From Atriophallophorus winterbourni (Eukaryota > Platyhelminthes > Trematoda > Plagiorchiida > Microphallidae), in NCBI GenBank assembly GCA_013407085.1, contig JACCGJ010000601.1, positions 1-64,000 of the forward strand: a stretch of 64,000 bases of DNA, given 5' to 3'. Each line of letters starts with the position of its first letter. Within the stretch, counting starts at the first letter, position 1. A model generated the notes under the pieces. That model saw only the letters and a program-made list of their open reading frames with translations. It made no database searches and was not told the origin of the DNA. Position numbers and translations under genes: made by a program. Of the stretch, positions 49,030 through 62,930 are shown in pieces.

Positions 49030-49329
49030 TTGTTAAACCTACCCCCGATTGCATTGCGCCCATGTCTTCACGATTTGCGAGCAATGCGCTACTGTCAATT
49101 TGGTTGGGTGAAAATTCTGCACAGGATATACGAACGCACGCAAAGGTGGTATGCACGCACACAGGTGACTGCGACGCAGCGCAGAATTGTCAACCGATCT
49201 CACGCCCACGTGTGCAACGTAAAAGTTGACTCGTGCGAGCAGAAAGCAATTCTCCAGAGATCTGTCCTAGAATGGGCAAATAGAAATGACTCACCTGACC
49301 ACCAACTGGGCTTGTTAAGTGAACTAAAG
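49030..49329 (+). CDS. Candidate exon of unknown gene (copy 2)
   Basis: Copy of 36,900-37,199 with the same frame length and donor (GTGAGT at 49,330) and two substitutions as described there. Confidence 0.28.
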
Positions 49330-50219
49330 GTGAGTAGGCAGCAAATCGCGTCCAAACCTTGATTTTGAATTGATGAAAAAGTAACGTAAGTTGTCAATGA
49401 CAAAATAATCTAAAGGTAGTTCACCTATATAGGGGTATGGGTTCGGAATGTTTGGGCGTATTTTGACAAGCGACAACATTTGGATTATGTGTTTTCCGGT
49501 AATAAATTGCCTAATGATCAAGATTTCATTGTTGACAATGCTAGCAATATCGTTTAACCGATGGAATAGTTCAGTCGTGGAAACAAATGAATTACATTCG
49601 TGCCAACTCCTAGTTACTATTAAATGGCTCAATATATTTAGCGATTACAGACCTTTATCAAGCTATGCGCCGATTTGCTGTTTCAAATGAACTGCAAACC
49701 CAAATGAAATTGTAAACGACGGTATTTCTGTGAATGCGGTAATGCGATCGAACTGATAGTACTGTTCTTAACGATGCTCCGTACTAACAATTTTCGGAAC
49801 TCGGGATTCTGTTACCAAGGTGTTAGACCACTGTCTATGAATTAATGAATGACCAGATCATTGCAATTTTTATCTTCGCCTGGGTAATCAACTTGATTTA
49901 ATCCTATCCATACGGGAATTCCGAATTACATCATTTAGTAGTGTGATTGTGCTTTTGCAAAATTTAGTTTATATCTTGCTATAATACAGGGAATGTTTAA
50001 AGAATCCAAAAAACGACTGAAACTGAAATAGCACCTAAATTAACGTCAAAACCGGAATGTTGAATACTGTACAACATGCATTTCTAGAAGTTTAACGGTG
50101 TTCAATTTTCTTAGACGGTTAAACACTCAAATAACATCTCCCGAGCTTCCAATTATAGCTTTGTTGCCTAAGTTTCCACTGTGACAAGGCTCACTGCAAC
50201 TTATCGTCATGGTCTCCAT

Positions 50220-50434
50220 TACTACTACTGCTACTACTACAACTATTACTACTACTACTACTATTATTACTACTGCTACTACTACTATTACTACTACTAC
50301 TAGTACTACTACTACTGCTACCACTACTATTACTACAACTATTACTACCACCACCACCACTACAACAACAACTACAACTACTACTGCTGCTGATGCTGCT
50401 AGTGCTACTACTACTACTAATAATAATAATAATA

Positions 50435-50523
<89 letters not shown>

Positions 50524-50524
50524 T
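50220..50524. repeat. Compound trinucleotide array (copy 2)
   Basis: Same array as 38,088-38,387 with different numbers and order of the variant triplets in its left half. Confidence 0.95.
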
Positions 50525-53227
50525 CCGCCTTTGGTCTCATCTGGGACGTAGGCCCCCAACCAGCTCTCTCCGGGCATCACGATTCTGGGCGAGTCTCTCT
50601 AGCTGTCCTCACGACTTGCGAATCTGCTTCGCGTCTACATCCAGGTCTTGGCGCCAGGTATTTCTATGTCACCCTCTCTTCCTCTTCCCTTGGGGGCTCC
50701 AGGTTAGGGGTTGCCTGGTGATGTTTGATACAGGTTTTCACCGTTACTGAATGATGTCTCTGTCAACAGACTGCTGCTTCGTTCGCTGCTACAATTCTTC
50801 ATTGCTGATCTCGTCGGGCCAGCGGATCTTTAGGATCTTCCTGAGACAGGTGTTGATAAAGACCTGGATTTAATTCAGAACAGAAGAGTCAGATCGTCGG
50901 CGAAGTCGAGGTCGTCCAACTGTTTACAAAGTATCCGCTAGATGCCGTTGCGCTTGTGGTCTGTTGATATCTTCATGATCCAGTCTATGGCCAGCATGAA
51001 CAAGAACGGTGAGAGTAAGCAGCCTTGCTTCACTTCGGTTCTCACTTCGAAAGTGTCAGTGAGTTGTCTGCCATGCGCTATTCTGCAGGTCATCCTTTCA
51101 TATGAATTCCTGATTATGTTGGTGCACTTTTCTGGTACTCCGTAGTGTCTCAATAGTCTCCAGAGGGCCAGTTTGACGACGCTGTCAAACGCCTTCTCAT
51201 AGTCGATGAGGTTGTCGTAGATAAACAAGTTCCATTCCAGGCAATGCTCTAGAATGATGCGCAGAGTTGCGATGGAATCTGTGCACGATCTCTATATACG
51301 GAAGCCGGCTTGTTGGTCACGAAGATGTGGGTCAACAGCGTCTTTCATTCTGTGCAACAAGATGCGGTTAAACACTTTCCCTGAGATGGAAGGCAGCGTT
51401 ATCCCTCGGTAGTTGGAACAGGAACTGAGGTTGCCTTTCTTGGGGAGTTTGATGAGGTAGCCTTATTTCCACTTATTCGTCTTCTTTCAGATCTTTCAGA
51501 ATAGTAGGTGGAGGAGCTCCAGACTGGTATCGAAGTCCTTCTTTACCGCTTTTGCCGGGATGCTCTCAGGTCCTGTAGCCCTGCTTAATGGCGCTGCGGA
51601 TATCTTTATCCGTGAGTGCACAGCACTTGATTGGCAGTTTGCTTTCAGGTGGCAGTATCTCTGGTGCTGGTCTATTAAGTAACTCCTGAAAGTGCTCGAT
51701 CCACCTCGTTTACTGTCCTTCTTTGTCTGCTATCGCTTTTCCATTTCTGTTACTCGCTGGCTTGGCAAACTTTCCCGATAGTTTCTTGATGGTGCTATAC
51801 ACATGTCCTTGGTGTTGTCTGATAGGCTGCTTCCTTTTCTTCTTTGGACAGTGACTCTACGTAATTCCGTTTGACTGTTTGCTTGACAATTATATTTGAT
51901 TCTGTATATTCTTTTTGTGCTTTTGCTTTTGTTGCTCTCGTTCTGCTGTTGTCCACCATTGTTTTCTTATCTCTACTTTATTCTATATTCTGTAACGTCC
52001 CTTCTGAGATCCATTCCTTGTGCGTTCATATTTTTGGGCCCGGTACTACTTGACATGTTGAGGTCACCGCTTCTTTCACTTTCTGCCAATTCTGTTCTAA
52101 CGTCTTTTCTTCAAGCATCCCTTCCAGGACCTGGAAGTTGTTGGAGGGGCTGACCTTTCTACTGTCGTTCAGCATAGCGGTGTTGTAACGCTGTCGTTTT
52201 GCTGGACTCTTCTATCAATTTTTTCTTCAACTTCAGTTTCAACTTGGTGACAAGTAGATGATGGTCGGAAGCAACGTCAGCTCCTAGTATGGCGCGTATA
52301 TCTTAAAGAAAGCGTCGAGAACATTCGTCCCGAATCACACGTGGTCGACCTGGTTTTCTATCGGTGGATCTGGTGACAACCAAGTTGCCTTGTGTATCCT
52401 TCTGTGGTGAAAAACACATCCTCCGATTACCAGATTGCTTGCAACGCATCGGTCGTCAAATCTCTCCCCGTTGTCATTCGTCTTGCTCAGCCCTTGCTGC
52501 CTGATGATATCCTCATACCCTCTGCTGTCACTGCCAATCTTGGCGTTGAAGTCGCCCATTACAATGACGATGTCTTTCGTTGGTTTGTCTTTTATGATGG
52601 TTGACAGTCTGTTGTAAAAATCCTCCTTTTTCTCCTTATCACTGACGCTCGTCGTGGTGTAGCACAGGATTATGCTCATAATGATCCTCTTCTTCTTTGT
52701 ATAGAAGGAGGCTGTCATTATCCGTGGTTCATGTGCCTCCCACCCAATGAGCGTTCGCGGTACCATTTTGGAAATCATCGGGGTCTCTCCCTTTGTGTGT
52801 GCGGCATCTTCCTACTCGTGACCTGAGTACAACAGTAATTCACCTGAAGTCAGTCGCATCGGCCCGGAACCAATCCATCTTGACTCGCTGATTCCTAAGA
52901 CGATGAGGTTATACTTCCCGATCTCTGCGGTCACGTGCATTATCCTTACAGTCTCATACGTGGTCCGGACGTTCCATGTGGCGGTGGTAGGGGTGGTCCT
53001 GGTGGAGACGATGGTCATCGGCCTGACTGCTTCCAGATGACTTTCACCGTCCGACGTCATACACCTTCCTGCTAGGGATCTATATTCTCTCTGGTCCGTG
53101 TTATCTGTTAGTATTCTAATTGGTATTTCTGTAGCTAGAAGTTTTTTTATAGGATGTGGTAGCTATCCCCACGCTCAAGCATCATCCTTTTGCAGCCGGA
53201 CTAGGGACTATCTTGGCGGAGTTATGA
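50525..53227 (-). pseudogene. LINE with endonuclease and RT, internally deleted (copy 2)
   Basis: Appears base-for-base identical to 38,388-41,090, including the same stops and the same deletion after FADDLTLL. The lesions therefore predate the copying, or both copies represent one locus. Confidence 0.85.
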
Positions 53228-53233
53228 TCTCAA

Positions 53234-53487
53234 TTGGATGACGACAAATAGCCAGAAACCGTTGGTGGAGTTTAAGTGTGGGGTGTTTGCTCATCACAAA
53301 ACTTTGGTCATTTTAATTGCCCTGAGCGTTTGGCCTGAAATCACTATGATTCCGCGGTTTGTTGTTCGAGACTCGTTAATCAAGTACACGTAAAACTTTG
53401 TTTATTACCTTTTCATGGTTTCAAGTCTCACTAAACCTAATCTTCACTATCTTCATCTGACGACAAACAGCTCGAAACCGGTTGTGG
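53234..53487 (+). mobile_element. Two hammerhead-like monomers in tandem (copy 2)
   Basis: Identical to 41,097-41,350. Confidence 0.45.
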
Positions 53488-54849
53488 CACGTAAATTCAG
53501 GAATACCAGCAACAATTTACATTAGTGCGTCTAGTGGTTTCACGGCTGAGGTAAGGTATTATGATAATTCTCACGTCGTGTTTTCGTATACGCGTCATTG
53601 TGATAGAACAGGGTTGATTGTGTGGAGATAACTTTCATTTTGTCTACATTTCTTTGATATTTTCACAATAATTCTGGCCGTACCTTCTCTATTTGATGCT
53701 ACGAAACAGCACAATCCGTACATGGAGTGCGCAACCTTGATGAAAAGACAGTTAAATACGTATACTTTGTCCAAATCTTTGCATTTCAACGCATTCACAT
53801 GCGAAACATCTCGTCATGTTTAATAACATTTTTAACCGGGTCTACCTTGGATTAAAATGGATTGAAAGTCTAATATATTTTGATACTCACATCCCCATCC
53901 CTTACACACCACGACCTGTTCAAAGTCTAACTTTTCCGCCAATTCTCCACGGTGCACTTTAGTAAATCAACACATAAAAGTGAAAAATCAAATATGAATT
54001 TCGAATCGTTGCATTTCTAGCAACATCATATGCAAATTGAACAACATCTCTTTTGATACGTATTAATTCCAATAGTAACAGTAATTCCCCGAGCCCGTGG
54101 CCCGTTGAAACGCGAAGACAAAACCAGAGTGAATTGTATTCTGACACTGACAATTATCAACGCGCATGAAACGCGGCCAGACTATGGATTGTTTGTTTCA
54201 TACTATCCAATCAGCTGTCGACAGACTCAAGCATTCGTAACACAATGTAACATATTCTACCGTCACAACCGTTATTCTTGATGTTGTCAGGACAGAGCCG
54301 CTTGGTTATTAAAATTGCTTAATGACTTTAGGTGATTCACTTAGGCTTCCACCACTCGAGGCGCTTGAGTCGTGTTGCTATTCCCATATCTGATCGTAAT
54401 CAGATATCCCGTATAGTATCTAAGACTCACGGCGCCGCAGATAATTACGTCTCATTATTGGAACAGTAATTGACGGAGCCTTTAGTAATACAAAGAAGAA
54501 AAAACTCAATGGCCATATTGGTTTGTTTTCCTACACATATTTTTAAGCGAGGGCTGGTAAACCTTCAAATCGTACTTTGAACACTGGTAAAAGTTTCCAC
54601 TGTAGATACAGTACTTTCCTATCATTCTGGACAAACCAAATTTAACAAATGACCACTTTCACGCTCGTTTACCTGAGACTAAAATTGCACTGTTGTTTGT
54701 GTGTTAACCGATTATGCAACTTTTTCAAAGCATGGCCAAACGGGTCCGAACCCTGGGCTATTTCGGTTGCCCAACTTTTGTTTAGCGGTGTTAACTAGAT
54801 ACGATGAACAATTGTGAGTAGACATCGAATTAATTTTGGAATCAACGTT

Positions 54850-55095
54850 TTCAAGTCAATTCAAGGTTTTATTGGCCCAAAAGGGAATTAGTTTACAGTA
54901 ACCATAGCTTAAAATGTTGGGTATATAAACAAAGAACGGTATGGAAAGTGAGCTTGTGTACTGAGGTGCGAGGTTGGGTTTTGCTTGTCAAGTTCAGCCT
55001 TGAACATGTTCATGTTTGGTGCACAAGTGTGCGTGTGTGTGTTTAATAGGTTTCCACGATCGCATTCACTGTTTTCGTTCATTAGTATACCAGGG
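54850..55095 (-). pseudogene. CR1-like 3'-end fragment
   Basis: The plus strand reads TTTACAGTAACCATAG, AGGTGCGAGGTTGG and TTCAGCCTTGAACATGTTCA, matching 58,380-58,540 and the complement of 5,040-5,230. Only the last codons (NMFKAELDKQNPTSHL) and 3' UTR remain. Confidence 0.7.
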
Positions 55096-56239
55096 TTCAT
55101 TGGGTTCGTCTCCGGATATAGTTGCAGAAAGTGGTACAGTTAATAGAATGTTGCACACTGCATATGGTGATAGGCTGTCAGTTTTACTTAAATGACGATC
55201 TTTTCTTCCACTTTAAATGGATGAAGGTTGGGGGAGAGTAATTTACCCATTTAATAATAGTGCAAACTCAGAAAGTTTACAATTACGACCATCTCACTTG
55301 TTACGACTATTCCACTTCAGCATTTATGTTGAATATTTGTGAAAATTGAAGGGCCAATAAGGTAGATGAATTCCGATAACCGAAACCGAAGCACCGTGAA
55401 TGTCATTCAGCTTTTAGTTGGACGTCACAGGAAAGAGTATCACCGTGGTTTCACATTTCGGGAAATGATCTCGACCCAGATATTCTCCAAACCCTGTGTA
55501 AAATGGCTGCTACACATAAAGCTTCATGCTAATTAACCGGAGATAATGACAAAGGTCACGACGACATGGTAAGGGAATAAACTCGCGAATAAGAATTAGC
55601 TCATGATTGCTGAGCAAGGTGACCGGGCTTTAGTGGAATTATTGTTTAACATATTGCTTATACATGAATCAGGGTTATTATCCAGATCACGATACAGGGA
55701 AGCCGATAAGTCACAGGTATTCGTCAATTGGGTTTGGCGGCTGGCGTACGATACACATTATGATGGAGTTCGTATATTTCAAGTAGTCATTGATAGGCTT
55801 GTCACTCCTTATTCTTTGCCATTATTCAATGCTAAATGTTCCTATCGTACTCTGCATCTGCTAACTATCATGTAGCTACAACTTGCATGAAAAGATGGTT
55901 TGATTGTGTGCGGTGTCAAACATGAACTTTCGTGAGATGCTTTATTGTAGCGTTACAAGAAACATCCCAGTTCCATTCTGATTGTAATCAATCCACATTT
56001 GTTGAGATCAGGCAATTTTTAGTTTTTGTCCGTGCTTCTGTTTCAGTATGTTGTTCTTCGAATCGGAAAAAGGAAGCTTAAGAACGCATAATCCTTTCAC
56101 TTAAACGAGCGTGAAACAGCCTATGAAGCCTATATTGTGTAAAGCGTTACTTATATTCAACACAGATTTTATACCTGCGTTCGAATTTCACCATAGCCAA
56201 ACCACAGTTATCGAAACTCATATAGATCCATTTTTTCTT

Positions 56240-56720
56240 TCACTGTTGTGTGTTGTTGGCTTCCTTCGGCCGATGTCGATCATGTATGTACACCACAAGC
56301 TTATTATGGTTTAATGTTCCGCAGCTTTTACAATGACTAAACAGTCTGATTAGGGAGTGATAATATCTCCCACAGTGCTCACATTGATAGGGAATACTCG
56401 GCTGATTGGCGTGATCTACGTTTAGCAGCCAAGTGCTGTATCTTTCCCGAGATTGGGCATGATGCTCTACACAATGCATCCAAAGTGAGAGGTCAAGAGC
56501 AAGTTCTTTCCAACTGGTAGGGTCAATGCCAAGATCTTTCATATATCTTTTGCACACGTCGTTGTACCGCAAGTGCGGTCTGCCCAAATGTCAACTTCAA
56601 GATTTCGGAATAAGACCATTTTCAATTCTGTACATGACACAGCCAGCGTAGGAGGCGCTGTCGTTGTAGGGTGAACATGCTCTGTATCAAACTGTCCTTG
56701 AACTAAGACCAATGCAATTA
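56240..56720 (-). pseudogene. LINE C-terminal remnant with C2HC finger
   Basis: The minus strand encodes RLRWLCHVYRIENGLIPK (frameshifted), GRPHLRYNDVCKRYMKDLGI, SWKELALDLSLW and then CEHCGRYYHSLIRLFSHCKS followed by CGT. The last is a C-x2-C-x12-H-x3-C finger typical of the C-terminus of a common animal LINE group. The RT domain is missing, so it is 5'-truncated. Confidence 0.7.
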
Positions 56721-57974
56721 CTAGCATTCTCGAAGAAGAAGAACGAAGAAAATGACTTTATTCGTGTACACGAATTTTTAGCAACTATAAAGACCAAGTT
56801 AACACACATATATCTTGTCTTACACTCGGGCCAGCAATTATACATTCAATACAAACATTAGAAAATAGAAATATTGCTGTTTTTGTTTAAAGTCAGATTT
56901 TTATTAATAAGTAGTATATGACGTTCAATTTGCAAATGAGGATTTATCCTCGAAATCGCAAATATCGCTGTTTCAACCAATCGAACACGTCGAATTTGTA
57001 ACTAAAATAGAAGATCCCATTTTCAACTTTTTCCATCTGAAGTTTTGCATTGTTTAATTTTCTGTGGTTATTTATTTGAAAATTATGAATTACACCAACC
57101 ATATGAGATCACATCTCGTTCGCATTTATTTCACACACATTTTCTCGCTGAACACAGAAAATGGGTAGCACAAGCATGCTTCGCATGATGTGTGAATACT
57201 GCTATGTAGCTACATCTCCCACAGATCATGCTCTGTTTCGACATGTTTTTGCGGAAGGATTCAACTTGTACACCTTTCCGCACATACATGAATGGAACCT
57301 GTCACTCAGCTTGCACTTGTTGCGGATGAGCATTTGCCATGCATATATTTGTTCATTTATACACACAAATATAGTGCGACGTATAGTATGTGCCGTGAAA
57401 AGCGATCCTAGAATTAAATACAGTGCTATGACAATTCGACTTTAAGCGGCGAAGTGAAATGCACCAGAAATATATACCCACAGAATTCTCAAGTTGTACA
57501 AACAGAAGACTCTAATATTCTAATTTTGTGCCTAAAGCACTTTGATGGCTTATAGGGTGGTTCGGGGATAACATATTTAGGATGGAAAAATCCTTGTATG
57601 ATTTTAAAATTCAATAGAAAATACAAAAAGATGAGATGAATTTCATGGTATTCATGGCCTCGTCGGTCGATATTAGTTGTTTTGAGATTCCAGACATTCG
57701 TTTGTAGGCAACTCAGAAGAAATATTAACCAAGCCGCTACTGCATAGATTAGGGAGAATCGGAACACATGTTAGCTTCGAAAGTTTTTAAATTTTCCGAA
57801 ACTGAATAATTTATTCTTTAAATTAGAACCAATTTCAATGTAATTCAAGGTGTGCATCGAGGTTATTAATGGTCTAAAAAGCATAAAGCTTAACAACAAC
57901 CATTTGATGATGAAAATTAACATGTAAGTGTACCATAACAATCTAAGAAATTACATAAAAACAAACGTTTGCAA

Positions 57975-58290
57975 AAGAGATACGAACGTTATTGGCATTG
58001 ACCTCGCGAGCTGGGAAGAACTTGCTCACATTGTCGGAATTGTGTAAAGCGTCGTCTGCAAGCTAGGACGGAGCAGATACAACTCTTAACTGCTGAAAGC
58101 AGATCACGCAGCCTGCGTGCAACTGACGCCCAACGACCGAGTTCAGCCTATCGTTGCAAGCGCTGCGGGAGAGGTTGTTCCTCCCGAATCGGACTGTTTA
58201 GTCATTCAAAAAGCTGTGGAACACGAAAATTTATGCGGTTGTGATTTACATCCATGGTCTACATAGACCGAAAGAGGCCAACCAATAGTC
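57975..58290 (+). pseudogene. LINE C-terminal remnant with C2HC finger, opposite orientation
   Basis: The plus-strand frame gives PRELGRTCSHCRN-like decayed text, then QRPSSAYRCKRCGRGCSS, RIGLFSHSKSCGTR: the same C-x2-C-x12-H-x3-C finger as at 56,240-56,720. Stops upstream mark it as dead. Confidence 0.65.
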
Positions 58291-58379
58291 GGGAAACGAA
58301 CATTTAAATAAAAACTCATCTAATTTAGTTTTAAACTCATGCAAAATAGTTAAATCGAAGTAATTCAAAGTTTTAACGG

Positions 58380-61275
58380 TAAAAAAGCAAATATTTTACA
58401 GTAACCATAGATTAAATATATCGAGAATGCATAAAAACAACAAAGATGTTTTGTCAATACGGAAAGTCCGTTTATTTATTCAGGTGCGAGGTTGGATTTA
58501 GTCAACATATACTTGTCCAGTTCAGCTTTGAACATGTTCAACCTTGAGTGTGGAATAATTAACTTGTAGCCATGAGATCTGCTACCACGTGCTTCTTGCC
58601 GATGAAACAGGTGTTCAAGTGGGTGATCCACTGTATGTAGAATGTTGAACAGCATGATCAACTCATCCCTGACACGACAATACGAAAAGTCAAATAGGTT
58701 CCGATTTGCAATCCTCTCCTCGTATGGCCTGTTTTATAGTCCCGTTACCAGTTTTGTAGCGCGGTGGTATACGCGTTGCAGCAAGGTGATGTCCTTTTGT
58801 AACCGTGGGGACCATGCTTCAACAGCGAACTACATTGTTGGCTGGATATAGGTGTTAATTATCCGTGGGAGTACCTGCTTTGTGAAACTAATCCACACAC
58901 CCGGGTCTTTCTCTTCCGTAACTCATGAAATTTGCTGAGATCCAAAAGAGTAGGATTTTCGTTTAACAGTTCAGATTTCTGGATGTTGAATGGAAGGTAG
59001 TTTCATTTGGAGCACGTATGAAGTGCTTCGAGATCTCTTTGTAGAATTTTGCAATCTTCTAAGGTGCGTACTCTAGTCCAGACTTTGATGTCATCCGCAA
59101 ATAAACTGGTTTTGCTGCGAACTATTTCAGGTATATCGTTCGCGTACACCAGGACGAGTATTGGTTCAAGACTGAGTTTTGAGGTAGGACACTTGTAACT
59201 TCTACTGGGCTGGATAGTGCCCTATCAACACTAACCGTGATACTTCTACCAATCAAGTAATCCTGTATCCAGGCCAAGAATTTGCCACCCACTCTTAGAT
59301 TTTCCAATTTCAGTATCAGTATGCTGTGGTTAACACGGTCAAAAGCTTTACACATATCCAAGTAACAATGATATATTCATGAATCCAATGATTTCTCGTA
59401 TCTCTACGCGTAAATAAAGCCTGTAAGTGATGGTTTGGGGTATGGTATATTTTTTAAAGTAGGATATGATCTCCTCTGATTCGTGCATAGCAAGAACGAT
59501 ACTTCCGAAATCCATGTTGATTTCTGGACAATAAGTTTTGGGTTTCGAGATGACTCACAATTTTTTCGCACACAATTTGCTCCATGACTTTTGATATAAC
59601 CGAAAGGAGTGTAACAGGGCGGTAATTTGCTGGATCAGAACGAGTTCCACCTTCGTAGATTGGCGTTATGATTCCTCTCTTCCAGTCAGTCGGTACAACA
59701 CCCTTTCTTAAAGAGTGATTAAATAAATCACAAAATGGTTCGCACAATTGACTGCCGCATAACTTTAGGATTGCAGGTGTGATTCCGTCAGCTCCCGGGA
59801 CTCGTTGATAGTCAACCTGCGTAGGTTGTGCTGCACTATTTCAGAATTGATGCATATATCACATCTACTCTCCAGCACAATTGGTGCTGACAATTCCGAT
59901 GGTAGTAATGCATAATTTGGAGTGCAAACTCGTGAATAAAAACTCGCGAGAGCGTTAGCGGTTTCCAGCACAGAATCAGTTAGTCCGATATCTGTCATGA
60001 AAGGAAAAATGGTGTTTTAGCTTCGTAGTGTTATTAACAGTTCGATAAAGCAGTTTGGGATTTTACTGCATTCTTACTGCCAGCTGAAGCTGGTGATATC
60101 GTTTATCCTCCCGGATGAGATTTGTGACTTGATTCCGCAATTCGCAAAAGTTTGCCCAGGTCGATTTTGTTTTGCCGACCCTGTGAATAGCACATACGAA
60201 ATTTCTCTTTTTCAACCATTTTCTTGTGCGACTGCGAATTCTGAAGTCGGGTTCTTTGCTATTATGTTTTGGGACATAGTTAGAATTTAAACGTATCATG
60301 TTGGTGATGTAATCTGTCACGGTTGTGAAATGTGAGTCCGGATCACTGAAATTTATATTATGTTCATCGAAAGCCCCCATTGTTTCCATCAAACCAATGT
60401 AATCCACTTTTCGATTTCGTTTTGTTTGCTTGACAATTCTACTGGCGTTGCACACGTATTGAAACGTATTGAACTAGGTGGTCGCTTCAACCCAGCGGAG
60501 GGTGATACTGAACATCCTCAACGGCCGTGGTTTCAGAGGTTAAGACTAGGTCTAGAACAGACGTCTGTTGCAAATTTCGTTGTCGTGTATAATCGAAAAC
60601 ATGATTATACAATTGCATGTGATCGAAAAGTTCGCGAAATTTGATCGAGGTGGATGATCTACTCGGATATATAGTTGATACAGATTGAAGTCTCCCGTAA
60701 TCAATAATTGAGAATTGTGCTGTTTTCCGACGTTCTGCATTGCTTTCAAGAGATTTTCTTTAAGCGCATCTAATGATGATGGTTAACGGTAAACTACACC
60801 AACTATGCAACTGTCGCCTTATTCGAGCTTCAAGTTACACCATATACTGTCTTCCAGATCGAGATCAGGGTCTTTAACTACCGTGTTGTATAAATGTTCA
60901 TGGTGGTAAACAGCTACTCCAGCACCTGTTCATAAGCGGTCTCTCCGAAACAGGGTCATGTTTGGAATAGAGAGCTCGCAACAGCTCACTTGAGGTTGGA
61001 ACCATGTCTCAGTTATTGCTATGACGTCGAGTGAGTGCTGATTATAGAGATCCTTCATTTCAGCTAGTTTGTTTATCAGGCATTGATCGGATAAAAAGTA
61101 TGAAAGTTATATCCAAGAGTATCGGAGCTAAAATAATCCAACCGCACGTCAGATCACCGCTTAGGTCACCAAGTAAACTCCTTCTGACGATGCACCTTGT
61201 ATCCAACAGTACTCTTCCTTGTTCGAGATTTTTTCGTTGCTTTAAGAATTTTAATGCATAGGACAGTTGTGCCAA
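58380..61275 (-). pseudogene. CR1-like non-LTR retrotransposon, nearly complete but broken
   Basis: Minus strand, 5' to 3': VIAITETWFQPQVSCELSIP, GAGVAVYHHEHLYN, CIVGVVYR and LLITGDFNLYQLY (endonuclease, about 61,060-60,640). A connector follows (about 60,455-60,063). RT comes next: PGADGITPAILKL, WKRGIITPIYEGGTRSDPAN, YRPVTLLSVISKVMEQIV, NQHGFRKYRSC (59,820-59,454), then DMCKAFDRVNHSILILKLEN (about 59,360) and SLFADDIKVWTRVRT (about 59,060-59,110, catalytic FADD). The C-terminal segment ends [15 protein letters not shown] at 58,476. Frameshifts and stops interrupt the frame throughout. Confidence 0.88.
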
Positions 61276-61876
61276 TCATACTCGGTTCGTAGTATCCCAG
61301 CATAAATCTGGAAAACTTTTGTACCTAGAGTAACAGTAATGTTGCTCTACGTAAACCATGATGACTCCCCACGATTCGCAGTTTTACCGTTAAAAGGTGC
61401 ATACTTGCGTAACTTTATTGATCGAATGTTCGTAAAGAGATTACACGCAAATCAGTTTGTAGTGCTATTTGTTCGGCGACCAAGATAAATTGTTTTGCAA
61501 TCGCGGTGTCCACTGAGTGCACGGGTGACGCTGGCAAGTTTTTCCTCGAATTTCTACGAAGTTTCAGAAAATCAAAGGAAAACACTTACCGAGCTAGTGA
61601 ACATCGTGAGATCTGTTTAATTGTAGATCAACCCTTTTCCGTTCTAGTATATATTGAAACGGACACAAGTCTTTTCTTATTTTCCGATTGATCGATTTTT
61701 TTAGACGGGAAAAGTTTTTCTCGGTATCAAATATCAACACAACGTAATAGACAGATCATCAGTCTTGAGATTTATTCAAAGATGATATGCGGGTAAAAAG
61801 CTATGCTTTACAAGACCCACAAAAATGTACATCTGGTCGGATGGTAAAAATATCAAAATATTGTTAGAGATTATTG

Positions 61877-62420
61877 TCAAACGTGAAAAACATACTTGTT
61901 CATGTGGATATCTAGTGATTTTTTGAAAACGTCAATGGTTCCAGGTTGTACCACATGAGTAGGTAAACTGTTCCAAAATTGCACGTTGCGAACGGAAAAT
62001 GCATATTTGCGGCAGTTCAATCTGGTATGCTGTTGGTAAAGTTTAAATTGGTGACCACGCAGATGTGTGTTATGGGAAAGGATGATTTTTTGATTAAGCA
62101 CTGTCCAAATGGATATTAGTGCTCCTAGTTTCCGTCTGTATTGAGTCGAATGCAAATTCAATATTTTAAGTCTCATTTCGTATGGATAATTAGAAAGTCC
62201 GAGAACGAGATTTTTCGCTCTGCGCTGTGGAGTTTCCAATAGCTGAATATCTTTTTTCAACAAGGATCCCATGCCGGTATAGCATATTCGATACGAGGGC
62301 GGATGTATGTTGAAATCAATTTGCAGATTATATTGGCGTCAAGTGAAGCTAAGCCTATTCTGCGGAGACCCAAGTTGCTTTCATCTTTGCTGGCAGCGAG
62401 TCGACATTGCATAGAGTTTC
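61877..62420 (-). pseudogene. CR1-like C-terminal fragment, second subfamily
   Basis: The minus strand encodes LISTYIRPRIEYAIPAWD (about 62,340-62,275), then DIQLLETPQRRAKNLVLGL, YPYEMRLKILNLHSTQYRRK, YAFSVRNVQFWNSLPTHVV and FKKSLDIHMNKYV. Uninterrupted over 131 codons, so younger than its neighbours, but it lacks endonuclease and RT. Confidence 0.8.
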
Positions 62421-62930
62421 CTAAGACAGACCGAAGTCAAATAAGCTCTGCAAAGAGAATCTCCATGGCTGTTCACCTTTTGCGTCTCCGCAACTAAAGC
62501 AGATAGGCTATTGCTTGCTTCCCAGTTCACGGTACGGACAGTGTATTGTCTAAAGACCAATGGTGATCGTAGGAAGTGTTTCCAATAGCAACCGAAATGA
62601 GAATTCTAAACGGAATTGTTGTTAGATGAATTTTGAAAACACTGAACGAAAACAAATAAAGGTAAGCAATTTTCACATGAACGTTTTACGGTTTCGATTT
62701 TGATCACGGTTAACATAATCGGATTTCCAAACACACAGGACAAAAGTATGAAATGTACAATATCCGCGCATGGAAAAAAGAGGAAGAAGTTTGATCTTTG
62801 AGGCATCGCACTTACGATTTAACCAAAAGTATTAAATCAAATATGACCATAATGCTATGCTTTTTCCTCGCACACACACCAACAGCGGTCAATCAACTGT
62901 TAAAATCATGCAGATCCTAATCACATTATC

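Larger units (their letters stand above)
43269..54404. repeat. ~11.1 kb duplicated segment, copy 2
   Basis: Starts inside TGATTGATTGATAGATAGAT and follows copy 1 throughout (offset 12.1-12.3 kb). The last shared bases, ...GATCGTAATCAGA, are exactly where the left contig ends at 42,268; here the sequence continues uniquely into TATCCCGTATAG. The stretches 45,430-48,700 and 53,500-54,404 hold nothing recognisable beyond what copy 1 has. Confidence 0.95.
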
